NCBI GenBank assembly: GCA_046351215.1
Contig: JAXLYX010000023.1
Location: forward strand, 17,449 to 81,448
Length of the DNA: 64,000 bases
DNA from: JAXLYX01 sp046351215
Lineage (GTDB): Bacteria; Myxococcota_A; Polyangia; Polyangiales; Houyiibacteriaceae
Direction of reading: 5' to 3'
The notes below the pieces were generated by a model, which worked only from the letters and a program-made list of their open reading frames with translations, ran no database searches and was not told where the DNA came from. Shown one piece after another: positions 25,150 to 32,774 of the stretch. A program made the translations under genes and the position numbers. Numbering within the stretch: position 1 is the stretch's first letter; each line of letters opens with the position of its first letter.

Positions 25150-26019
25150 ATGGATCAGGCGAAGCGCACCCAGGCGATCATCGACGTGCTGGCGGACCGG
25201 GCGACGGTCGAGGAGGTCGCACGCGAGTTCGGCGTCTCCACGGACGAGGTCACGCAGTGGAAGGCGCTCTACCTCGACGGGGCCGCGGGGGCGGCCGCGC
25301 GTCGTCGTCCCGTCCGCGCGTTCGGCGTGGGTCGCTCGGTCGCGATCGGCCTCTCGTGCGTGCTCGTCTCCACGGTCGGCTGGGTCGACTACGCGCGCTC
25401 GCAGAGCACGTGCAACCAGACCCTGCCGGCGCCGCTCACGACGTTCTGTCCGGGCGATCCCGCATCCGCCGCGCAGGTGAACGGGAACTTCCAGCAGATC
25501 GTCGACTGGCTCCAGGCGAAGGTCGGCGCGGTGAGCGCGGCGGGTGTGTCGACGCCGACGGTGACCGCGACGAACGTGAACGCGACGACGGTCACGGCGA
25601 CGAGGGTCGCCGCCGGTGGCTACACGCCCCCGGCCGCTGGTTGGGCATCGCAAGGCACCGGTACGAACGGCGCCGCCATCTACAACGACACGTCGAGCTT
25701 CCGCACGCTGATGGTCGTCGGCAACGACTCCGCGGGCAGCGGGCGGCGCCGCGTCGGGCTCTGGGACGACGTCACCGTCAGCGGCAACATGAGCGTCCCC
25801 AGCAACTCCTGGGACAGCGCCTCCTACACGGGCGGGAACGCGTACTCGTACGGCTCGGAGCCGACCGGCGACGGTTGGGCCCGAGGCCGCAACGCCTGCA
25901 ACAACATCCAGTCGTACTCCTGCCCGAACGGTCAGTACGTGTGCGGGATCGACTTCTGGCACGGCTGCGGATGGTCCTGGTACGACGAAGTCACGCGCGT
26001 GCGTTGCTGCTCGCTCTGA
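25150..26019 (+). CDS. Membrane-anchored protein with N-terminal HTH and secreted Cys-rich C-terminus
   Basis: A 289-residue protein with a strong ribosome site (GGAGGGG before the ATG). Residues 1-45 form a transposase- or sigma-like helix-turn-helix (IIDVLADRATVEEVAREFGVSTDEVTQWKALY). A basic stretch and one membrane helix follow (VGRSVAIGLSCVLVSTVGWV, about 58-77). The rest is predicted outside: a Thr/Val-rich stalk (TVTATNVNATTVTATRV), a strand-rich unit (FRTLMVVGNDSAGSGRRRVGLWDDVTVSG) like the repeats of shufflon/pilus-tip adhesins, and a compact Cys-rich end (SYSCPNGQYVCGIDFWHGC...RVRCCSL). An HTH inside joined to an adhesin-like outside domain suggests transmembrane signalling, but this is inference. 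The next gene encodes another surface protein. Confidence 0.75.
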   Translation: MDQAKRTQAIIDVLADRATVEEVAREFGVSTDEVTQWKALYLDGAAGAAARRRPVRAFGVGRSVAIGLSCVLVSTVGWVDYARSQSTCNQTLPAPLTTFCPGDPASAAQVNGNFQQIVDWLQAKVGAVSAAGVSTPTVTATNVNATTVTATRVAAGGYTPPAAGWASQGTGTNGAAIYNDTSSFRTLMVVGNDSAGSGRRRVGLWDDVTVSGNMSVPSNSWDSASYTGGNAYSYGSEPTGDGWARGRNACNNIQSYSCPNGQYVCGIDFWHGCGWSWYDEVTRVRCCSL

Positions 26020-26067
26020 GCGTCTCGTCCGTCATCCACGGCTTTCGTCGACACCTCGGAGAATGAG

Positions 26068-27771
26068 ATGGACCCTCGCAAGATCGGCCAGGGAAAGGTT
26101 CGTGCGCTCGGCCTCGTGCTGAGCTCGGCCATGCTCGGTTGTGGCTCGGACCCGCAGGACGTGACCGCTTCACGGCGCGAGCCGCTCGCGAGCACGCCGG
26201 TCTGGGCCTCGTCGAGCGACACGGCGACGACGCCGGGCGTGCTCGTCTGGGATCGGACGAGCTGGGCGAGCGACGTCGAGCCGCCCATCGACGGCGGCGC
26301 GACCGACGCCGGCGTCGGCGGAGACGGCGGCCTCGCGGACGCCGGCTGCGTCGCAGGCGCCGCCGATCCCGTCGACGATTCGTTCGCCGACACGAATTGC
26401 GACGGCGTCGACGGCGATGCGTCCCGGCTCGTGTTCGTCGCGGTCGACGGCTCGGATGCGACCGGCTGTGGCACGCGCGAGACGCCCTGCGCGACGATCA
26501 ATCGCGGCATCTCCGTCGCGTCCGCGTCGGGCTTCGAAGTCGCGGTCTCCGACGGAACGTATGCCGAGCGCGTGGTGCTCGTGAACGGCATCGCCGTCCA
26601 TGGTGGGTACAGCCGTAGCCGCGCATGGGCGCGTGACGCGTCGTACGTCGCGCGGATCGCGGCGAGCCCGGAGAGCGTCTACGCGCAGGGCCTCGCCTCG
26701 GCGACGCTCGAGCGCTTCACGATCGCGACGCCGTCCGCATCGGGTACGGGCGCGTCCGCCTACGGTCTGCGGATCGTGGCATCGAGCGTGACGCTCCGAC
26801 ACCTCGTGGTCTCGGCCGGCAACGGCTCCGCGGGTTCGATGGGCGCCTCGGGAGCCCCGGGCCTCGGCGGCGCGTCCGGCGGCGGCGCGAGCGGGCGCAA
26901 TCGCGGTGGGGGCGCGGCCGGGAGCTGTGGCGGATCGAGCGCGGGATCCTCCGGCGGCGACGGAGGATACGACGGCGTGAGCTGGGCATGCGGCACGGGC
27001 GGGACCGGGCCGGGCCAAGCCGGTGGGAGCGTCTGCGGCAGCAGCGGCGCGGGCGGCTCTTCTCCGTCGTGCGGAAGCGGTGGGTCGCCCGGAGGGTCCG
27101 GCGGATCGTGCGGCTCGGGCGCGACCGGCTCGGGTGGAGCGCTCGCCACGAACCGTGGCTCGATCGGCGGGAACAACCTCTGGAGCCCCGCGGGCGGGTC
27201 GGGCGGTTCCTCGGGAGGGCCGGGAGTCGGTGGGAGCGGCGGCGGCGGCGGCGGCGCCGGCGACGCGGTCGCCTTCGGCAGCGGAGGGAACGGCGGCGGC
27301 GGCGGCGGCGGTGGTGCCGGCGGATGCGGCGGCGGCGGTGGTGGGGCTGGCGGCGGCGGTGGCGCGTCGATCGCGCTGCTCGCCACGTCCTCGAGCAACG
27401 TCACGACCGAAGACTGTTCGTTCGCGGCCGGTGCGGGTGGCACCGGCGGGGCGGGTGGCGCGGGTGGCATGGGTGGCGCCGGCGGTCTCGGTGGCCCCGG
27501 GGGCGCAGCAGGCGGCGGATCCGGAGCGGGTGTGTCCGGAGCGGGCGCCGGCGGCCGCGGCGGCAACGGCAGCTCCGGTGGCCGCGGCGGCGGAGGCCAG
27601 GGTGGCGCGGGAGGCGTGAGCGTCGGCGTGATGCTCTGCAGCTCGACGATGAGCGGCTCGCCCACCGCGACGGCGGGCGCGGGCGGGGCGGCCGGATCCG
27701 GAGGCCTGCCGAACGGCGGCGCCGGCGCGTCCGGGGTGTCGGCCAGCATCGTCCAGGGCTGCTCGCTCTGA
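26068..27771 (+). CDS. Glycine-rich PGRS-like lipoprotein with beta-helix segment
   Basis: A 567-residue protein. GGAGAATGAG directly precedes the ATG. The signal ends LVLSSAMLGC, a lipobox. After an acidic linker with Asp/Gly-rich DGGATDAGVGGDGG (typical of myxobacterial lipoproteins), residues of about 125-260 resemble DUF1565/parallel beta-helix proteins (GCGTRETPCATINRGISVA...YAERVVLVNGIAVHGGY). From about residue 250 to the end the chain is over half glycine with GGA/GGS triplets, interrupted by two hydrophobic non-Gly blocks (ASIALLATSSSNVTTEDCS and SVGVMLCSSTMS). The composition is like mycobacterial PE_PGRS repeats. A surface-exposed structural or adhesive role is inferred. Confidence 0.8.
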   Translation: MDPRKIGQGKVRALGLVLSSAMLGCGSDPQDVTASRREPLASTPVWASSSDTATTPGVLVWDRTSWASDVEPPIDGGATDAGVGGDGGLADAGCVAGAADPVDDSFADTNCDGVDGDASRLVFVAVDGSDATGCGTRETPCATINRGISVASASGFEVAVSDGTYAERVVLVNGIAVHGGYSRSRAWARDASYVARIAASPESVYAQGLASATLERFTIATPSASGTGASAYGLRIVASSVTLRHLVVSAGNGSAGSMGASGAPGLGGASGGGASGRNRGGGAAGSCGGSSAGSSGGDGGYDGVSWACGTGGTGPGQAGGSVCGSSGAGGSSPSCGSGGSPGGSGGSCGSGATGSGGALATNRGSIGGNNLWSPAGGSGGSSGGPGVGGSGGGGGGAGDAVAFGSGGNGGGGGGGGAGGCGGGGGGAGGGGGASIALLATSSSNVTTEDCSFAAGAGGTGGAGGAGGMGGAGGLGGPGGAAGGGSGAGVSGAGAGGRGGNGSSGGRGGGGQGGAGGVSVGVMLCSSTMSGSPTATAGAGGAAGSGGLPNGGAGASGVSASIVQGCSL

Positions 27772-27780
27772 GCGGGTCTC

Positions 27781-27812
27781 GGCCTCGGGGGACCTCGGTC
27801 TCCCCCGGGGCC
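27781..27812 (+). terminator. Strong hairpin downstream of the Gly-rich lipoprotein
   Basis: GGCCTCGGGGGA (27781-27792) pairs with TCCCCCGGGGCC (27801-27812) across an 8-base loop, a 12-bp stem with one G-U pair. No T-run follows, so it is terminator-like rather than canonical. Confidence 0.55.
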
Positions 27813-27868
27813 GTCTCTCGTGAGCGCGGCCCCTGGCGGACCTGGCCTCCGAGTGACATGGCTCCGGG

Positions 27869-28372
27869 GTGAACGACCAAAGCTTCCCCGTGACGATCCT
27901 CGTCCAACGTCCCGACGGCTCGAAAGAGGCCGTCCGCGTCGGCACCGCCGTCCGCGTCGGCGACGGCTTCCGTCTGAGCCTCGGCGAGCTCTCGATCGGC
28001 ACCGTGCCCGATCGCGCGGCCCCCGCACGGTCCGCGCCCTCCGCGCCTTCGGCGCCGCGTGCGGCCGCCGCTCCGTCGAGGGGCGACGGCATGGTCTTCC
28101 CGCCCTACGGCCGAAGCAAAGGCGCCCCCATCGCGGGCGCGTCGATCTCGGACCTCGAGTTCTACATCCAGGGCAGCCGTCGCTCGCTCGACGATCCTTC
28201 GAAGGCGCGCTTCCACGAGAAGGAGCGCGTGCTCCTCGCCGCGATGGAGGCGGAGCTCGCGCGACAGAAGGGCGGCGGTGGTGGTGGTGCCGGTGGCGGC
28301 GGCGGTGGCGGCGAGGACTTCGGCGAGCCCGAGGGTCCGTATCCGTTCGACGACGACGACGTCCCGTTCTGA
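27869..28372 (+). CDS. Conserved-looking protein with SSB-like acidic C-terminal tip
   Basis: A 167-residue protein from GTG 27869. Residues 1-45 look like a small beta domain (FPVTILVQRPDGS, VRVGDGFRLSLGELSIG). A Pro/Ala/Ser linker follows, then a folded core MVFPPYGRSKGAPIAGASI followed by DLEFYIQGSRRSLDD, ending in a helix (HEKERVLLAAMEAELARQ). After a poly-Gly linker the last residues are EPEGPYPFDDDDVPF, matching the DDD-I/V-PF tip by which single-stranded DNA-binding proteins recruit replication and repair partners. The core has a GRSKG-type motif seen in ExoX-C-like and DUF3820-like domains. A role in DNA metabolism is plausible but unproven. Confidence 0.65.
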   Translation: MNDQSFPVTILVQRPDGSKEAVRVGTAVRVGDGFRLSLGELSIGTVPDRAAPARSAPSAPSAPRAAAAPSRGDGMVFPPYGRSKGAPIAGASISDLEFYIQGSRRSLDDPSKARFHEKERVLLAAMEAELARQKGGGGGGAGGGGGGGEDFGEPEGPYPFDDDDVPF

Positions 28373-28558
28373 GGGGCATCCGATTCGTGGTGTAGTGCGC
28401 GCATGCGTCGCCCGGCCGTGCTCGCGGGGGAGGGTGCGGCTCGGGCGGTGAGGCGAGCGGGGGCGAGGGACCCGTCGATCACGCCGAGCTCGAAATCCTC
28501 CGTCGGATGGGACCCTCGCAAAGGCATGACCCGACGTTCACGGCGCCGGTGCGATTCC

Positions 28559-29263
28559 CTAGGGCCCTGGGCTCGCGGGGGTAGGGGAGGGAGCAGCGCC
28601 CCCGCGCGAGGCGCGCGCCTGCGTCGGCATCGGGAGGAACTCGATCGAGAACGACGGCGTGAGGATCCGATTCTCGAAGTGGTAGTCGCCGAAGTCGCCT
28701 TCCGAATTGGAGTACGTCTTCTGGAAGAGGAAGCCGACCGCGAGGGCGAGGACGCCCGCCCGACCCACGGGGAACTGGTAGCCGACGTCGAGCCCCGCTG
28801 CGAAGCCGATGTTCGCATCGACTCCCATCGCGAAACCGCCGTGGGCATCGCCGTAGAAGCCGCGACGATCCGCCTGCGGTCCAACCCGTAGCCCCGGCCC
28901 GGCGTCGAACGTCCAGAACGTCGTGCGCGTGTCGACGAACGGATCGACCGTGGCCTGCAGGAAGCCCACCCGGAACGTCGCCCCGACCGACAGGTGGGGT
29001 CTCACCGGGCGGCCGAGGAAGAGTCGGAGAGCACCGCCCGCGCTATGAGCCGAGTTGCTCTGCACCTCCTTGGAGCTCGGATAGTCACGCGTGACGTAGG
29101 TGGACGTCCGGACGGTGGAGGGAGCCCCGACGTCCAAGGCGAGCGCGACGACGGGCCCGTCCGCCCGAGCCGGGCCGCACACGAGCGACGACACGACGAT
29201 CGCCGCGGCGACCGCGAGGGAGAGTCGCGCCGTGGGACGCGTGCGCGAGGCGATGTTGGCCAT
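28559..29263 (-). CDS. Outer-membrane beta-barrel protein
   Basis: A 234-residue protein with a clear signal peptide (RLSLAVAAAIVVSSLVCGPARA, cut after ARA). The mature part consists of alternating amphipathic strands ending in aromatic residues (LSVGATFRVGFLQATV, TTFWTFDAGPGLRVG, FYGDAHGGFAMGV, AGLDVGYQFPVG), typical of small 8-10 strand barrels. It ends with a Pro/Ser/Ala-rich tail beyond the last strand, which is unusual because most barrels end on a strand with a terminal aromatic. Function unknown. Confidence 0.7.
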   Translation of the reverse strand: MANIASRTRPTARLSLAVAAAIVVSSLVCGPARADGPVVALALDVGAPSTVRTSTYVTRDYPSSKEVQSNSAHSAGGALRLFLGRPVRPHLSVGATFRVGFLQATVDPFVDTRTTFWTFDAGPGLRVGPQADRRGFYGDAHGGFAMGVDANIGFAAGLDVGYQFPVGRAGVLALAVGFLFQKTYSNSEGDFGDYHFENRILTPSFSIEFLPMPTQARASRGGAAPSPTPASPGP

Positions 29264-29479
29264 GGTCCTGTCTCACCCGATCGGGCGGTGAGCTGCGGAG
29301 CTCGATCCACTTCGTGGCGCCCCTTCCGTCCGTCGCTACGCAAGCACGGCGCGCCTCGCTCGTCGAGCGCGCCGCACGCGTGCTCGGGCTACGTTGCACC
29401 GGACCGTGCCGAGGAGGCGGTGCACGAGTCGGAGGACGAGCCCCTGGCCAGACCCGGCGCTTTGCGGTTCCCTAGCGGG

Positions 29480-31114
29480 ATGAAGCGCTCCGAGCGAGTC
29501 GTCCTGCCTGCGATGGCCTTCGTGGCCTTCGTGGCCTTCGCGCAGGCGTTCTCCGCGTCGGCGCAGGCGCCGGCCCCGGGCGCACCGAGGATCGCCCGGT
29601 CGGCGGCGCCTCGGCTCGCCCTCACGGACCGCGCGACGTGTGCGCTCGCGACGGACTCTCGCTTGATGTGCTGGGGAAGCCTCGGCCCGCTCGGAGGCGG
29701 CGCTTCGGCCCCACGTCCGAGGGAGATCCGTTCGACCGTGCCGTTCGTGCGGATCGACGGAGGGGCCGTAGGCGTCTGTGCCCTCACGGCGGATGGCTCG
29801 CTCCGCTGTGCTGCGACCGAAGGCGACGGGTCGTCGGTGGTCCCCGAATTCGCCGGCGGGCTCGAGGCTCCGCTCCCGCTCCCGGCTCCCGCGCTCGAGC
29901 TGGCGGTCGGTCTCGACTTCGTCTGCGCGCGTCTCGTCGACGGAAGGGTCGCGTGCGGCGGCTTCCTTCCGAGCCCCACGGGATCGACCTGTCGCGCCTA
30001 CACGAGCGACGTGCCTTGCACGCACGGCATGCAGCCCGTCGAAGGCGTGTCGGGCGCCACCGCGATCGCGGCCGGGACCGAGCTCGCCTGCGCGATCGAC
30101 GGAGCCCGTCGGGTGCTCTGTTGGGGGCGCAACGCGGGCCTCGCGCTCGGCTCCCTCGACGCGCGCGAGGATGGAGTCGCCCGCCCGGTCGCCGGCGTCG
30201 AGGGCGCGATCGCGATCGCGGTCGGGATGGGCTTCGCATGCGCCGCACGCGATCGAGGCGACGTCGTCTGCTGGGGCAATCGCCTCTATCCGGACGACCC
30301 CGACGGAGACGCCGCGGCCCACGCGCTCGCGCGGATTCCGCTGCCCGCGCTCGCCGGCGCCCGAACGCTCACCGCCCGCGACGACACCGTCTGCGGCGTG
30401 ATCGACGGAGTTCTCCGATGCGTCGCGCCGCCGAGGCCTCCGAGGCCCACGCCCCTCTTCGTGCACGGCCGGCGGCGGCGCGCGATCCTCCATGCCGGCG
30501 GCTACGTACCGAACCCGATCGTCGCCGACTTCCCGGGGGCCACGTCGATCGTTCCGACGCGCACCCACTCCTGCTTCGTCTCCGATCGCGGCTCGGTCCT
30601 CTGCTCCGGGGACAACGAAAGCGGTGCGGTCGGGGATCCCTGGCATCGCGAGGTCCAACGTCCCATCCAAGTGCTCGATGCGTCGTTCACGCCGGCTCCG
30701 GACTCCGCGCGTGCCGTGGAGCCGCTCGATCCTCCCGGTGTCGTCGATGCGTACGCGCCGACTCCGGAGCGCTTCGAGTTCGAGCCTCTTCCGCTCTCGA
30801 GCCTCCGACCGGGCGTCTACGAGCCCAACCCCGCTTCGATGGCCGCGTTGATCCGAGCGACGCTCGCCTGGAGCGGGTCCGCGGTCCGCACCTGCATCGG
30901 CGGCACGTCAGGGGAGGGGGAGCTCGTGCTCGAGATCGAGGTGCCTCCCGAGACGAATCGTGCCGCCCGAGCGTCGGTCGAGGCGAGCTCGCTCGGGGCC
31001 GAGCCGAAGGCGTGTGTCGAACGGGTCGTGCTCGAGATACGGTGGCCGCGCTCGCGTGCGCCGCTGTCGATCCGGCTCCCGATCGCACTCGGGGGTGGTG
31101 GGTCCCCGAGGTGA
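29480..31114 (+). CDS. Secreted RCC1-like beta-propeller protein with AgmX-like C-terminal domain
   Basis: A 544-residue protein with signal peptide (VVLPAMAFVAFVAFAQAFSASAQA). Seven RCC1-type units are visible, each with a C-(A/S/V)...(L/V)-C-WG-like pattern (ATDSRLMCWGSLG, LTADGSLRCAA, LVDGRVACGG, GARRVLCWGRN, RGDVVCWGN, IDGVLRCV, DRGSVLCSGDN), so a complete seven-bladed propeller is likely. The C-terminal 100 residues (VRTCIGGTSGEGELVLEIEV...SSLGAEPKACVERVVLEIRW) resemble the AgmX/TonB-like C-terminal domain common in myxobacterial secreted proteins. Partner and role unknown; the next gene starts 9 bases after the stop. Confidence 0.8.
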   Translation: MKRSERVVLPAMAFVAFVAFAQAFSASAQAPAPGAPRIARSAAPRLALTDRATCALATDSRLMCWGSLGPLGGGASAPRPREIRSTVPFVRIDGGAVGVCALTADGSLRCAATEGDGSSVVPEFAGGLEAPLPLPAPALELAVGLDFVCARLVDGRVACGGFLPSPTGSTCRAYTSDVPCTHGMQPVEGVSGATAIAAGTELACAIDGARRVLCWGRNAGLALGSLDAREDGVARPVAGVEGAIAIAVGMGFACAARDRGDVVCWGNRLYPDDPDGDAAAHALARIPLPALAGARTLTARDDTVCGVIDGVLRCVAPPRPPRPTPLFVHGRRRRAILHAGGYVPNPIVADFPGATSIVPTRTHSCFVSDRGSVLCSGDNESGAVGDPWHREVQRPIQVLDASFTPAPDSARAVEPLDPPGVVDAYAPTPERFEFEPLPLSSLRPGVYEPNPASMAALIRATLAWSGSAVRTCIGGTSGEGELVLEIEVPPETNRAARASVEASSLGAEPKACVERVVLEIRWPRSRAPLSIRLPIALGGGGSPR

Positions 31115-31123
31115 GGTGTCTCC

Positions 31124-31447
31124 GTGGCGTTCTTCTTCGCGATTGTATGGCTCTACGGGATCGGCCTGCTCACCCTCTGGTTCTTCGCTCTCCTCCTGCG
31201 TCATGTGTCCGCGTCGCACGCATGGAGAGCGATCGTATGGGGCAGCGCAGCCGCGGTCGCCCTGACCCCGGTGTTCGCGACGCGGGGCGGCGGGGATTTC
31301 GCCGGACCCTACCTGTTCGCCGCCTTCGTCTTCCCCGTGATGGGGGCTCCCGTGCCAGATGCGGCCGCCTGGTGGCTCGGGGTGGGGCTGCCGTTCTGGA
31401 TCGCGGGCGCCAGGTACTTCCTGTGGCGGGAGAGTCGACGGCGATAG
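31124..31447 (+). CDS. Small integral membrane protein
   Basis: A 107-residue protein from GTG 31124 with GAGG upstream. Four hydrophobic segments (FFFAIVWLYGIGLLTLWFFA, WGSAAAVALTPVF, LFAAFVFPVMG, WWLGVGLPFWIAGARYFL) suggest three to four membrane helices, with Arg-rich ends in the cytoplasm. It is probably co-transcribed with the propeller gene. No family recognised. Confidence 0.6.
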   Translation: MAFFFAIVWLYGIGLLTLWFFALLLRHVSASHAWRAIVWGSAAAVALTPVFATRGGGDFAGPYLFAAFVFPVMGAPVPDAAAWWLGVGLPFWIAGARYFLWRESRRR

Positions 31448-31484
31448 GGATCCGCCCCTCGTCAGGCGGTCTCCGCCGACTCCC

Positions 31485-32678
31485 TCAGGCCCCGACCAAC
31501 CGCCGCAACAGCTTCTCCGCCCCGTTCGGCTCCCAGGGCGAGAGCGTCGAATCGTGGCCCATGCGCAGACGCACGCCGCGCCAGGTCACGGTGCGCGCGA
31601 ACGCGGCGTAGAACCAGATGCCGAAGATGAAGAGGTCGCGCAGCGGCGACACGACGAGGTGACGAAGCTCCATCGCGTGCCCGCGCACGAGCCGGATGCT
31701 GATCGCGTCGAGCCCCGCCTTCGCGAGCACAGCCACCGCGAGCCACTCGGCCATGCGCAGCTCGAAGCCCGAGGCGACGAAGGCGAGCACGAGCAGCGGC
31801 GTCGGTGACTCGAGCAGGTCCGCGAGGAACGCCGGCGTGTGGATCACGGCCCGCATCTTCAGCCAGCGCGAGTGACGCTCGAAGAAGCGCTGGAACGTCG
31901 CCTTCACGTTCAGGTTGTAGACGGGCGTCGCGCTGAGCACGACCTTCTTGCCGGCTTCCGCGAACGTGCGACCGAGCAGGAAGTCCTCGGCGAGGACGTC
32001 CTTGTAGGGCTCGAGCCCGCCGTGCGCCGCGAGCTCGCTCTTGCGGAAGAGGATCGACTTGCCGATGACGCAGGGGATGCCCGCGGTCTCGAGGGCGAAG
32101 CAGCACGCCGGCGCCACGAAGGCGCTGAGCTGCAGGTTCTCGAGGGCCGCACCGTGGGACTCTTCCCCCGTGCCCGAGACCAGGCTGCTCAGCACGGAGG
32201 CCTTCTCGTTCTCGAGCTCGCTGACGATGCGGGAGAGGTAGTCGCGCGGCACCCAGACGTTCGCGTCGGACTGCAGCACCAGGTCGTGCGTGGCGGCCGC
32301 GAGCGCGCCGGCCATGTTCGAGACCTTGGGGTTGTAGCCGTAGTCCGGATCCGTGAGGACGTAGCGCGTCACGACCCCGGGGAAGTCCTCGGCCACGCGG
32401 CGGGCGACGGCGAGCGCCGGATCGTCACGCTCCGTCGAGGCGAAGACGACCTCGCGCGGACCGTCGTAGTCCTGGTCGTAGAAGCTGCGCAGGCAGCGCT
32501 CGAGGTCCTCCTCGAGGCCCTTCACCGGCTTCAGCAGCGAGATCGGCGGGAGGCCCGTGCGCACCTCGAGGGTGCTGCGGCGGCGCACCGTGAGCCATGC
32601 ACAGAACGTCGCGATCACGCACAGGCCGCTCGAGAGCAGCGCGGCGGCGGAGAGGAACGAGGGGAGGTCGAGATCCAT
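31485..32678 (-). CDS. Ceramide-glucosyltransferase-like glycosyltransferase (GT21 family)
   Basis: A 397-residue protein. An N-terminal membrane helix precedes the catalytic GT2-fold domain. The GT21 motif series is complete: PISLLKPVKGLEEDL (D1 region), VLQSDANVWVPRDY (D2), DVLAEDFLLGRTF (D3) and the (Q/R)xxRW box as RHSRW. Two or three membrane segments follow (PTPLLVLAFVASGF, DLFIFGIWFYAAFA). Enzymes of this family transfer a sugar to ceramide or, in HpnI-type relatives, to hopanoid or other lipid carriers. Which lipid is used here cannot be told; no sphingolipid or hopanoid gene is adjacent. Confidence 0.88.
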   Translation of the reverse strand: MDLDLPSFLSAAALLSSGLCVIATFCAWLTVRRRSTLEVRTGLPPISLLKPVKGLEEDLERCLRSFYDQDYDGPREVVFASTERDDPALAVARRVAEDFPGVVTRYVLTDPDYGYNPKVSNMAGALAAATHDLVLQSDANVWVPRDYLSRIVSELENEKASVLSSLVSGTGEESHGAALENLQLSAFVAPACCFALETAGIPCVIGKSILFRKSELAAHGGLEPYKDVLAEDFLLGRTFAEAGKKVVLSATPVYNLNVKATFQRFFERHSRWLKMRAVIHTPAFLADLLESPTPLLVLAFVASGFELRMAEWLAVAVLAKAGLDAISIRLVRGHAMELRHLVVSPLRDLFIFGIWFYAAFARTVTWRGVRLRMGHDSTLSPWEPNGAEKLLRRLVGA

Positions 32679-32774
32679 GCGGTGGTCACACGGGGAAGTC
32701 GCCTGGAATGTGTCACCCCCCCTTCGGCGCTCGCAAGGCCGCGGGGCCCCCGCAACGCGTGCCGTGACAATGTT

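Noticed and set aside
25150..25290. Transposase gene suggested by the HTH at the start of the 25150 protein
   Set aside because: No catalytic DDE or HUH residues follow; the HTH is continuous with a membrane helix and an exported domain.
26170..28379. Long Pro/Arg-rich minus-strand frames opposite the Gly-rich lipoprotein
   Set aside because: Reverse complement of GGC-rich codons gives Pro/Ala/Arg runs automatically; the plus frame has a lipobox and ribosome site.
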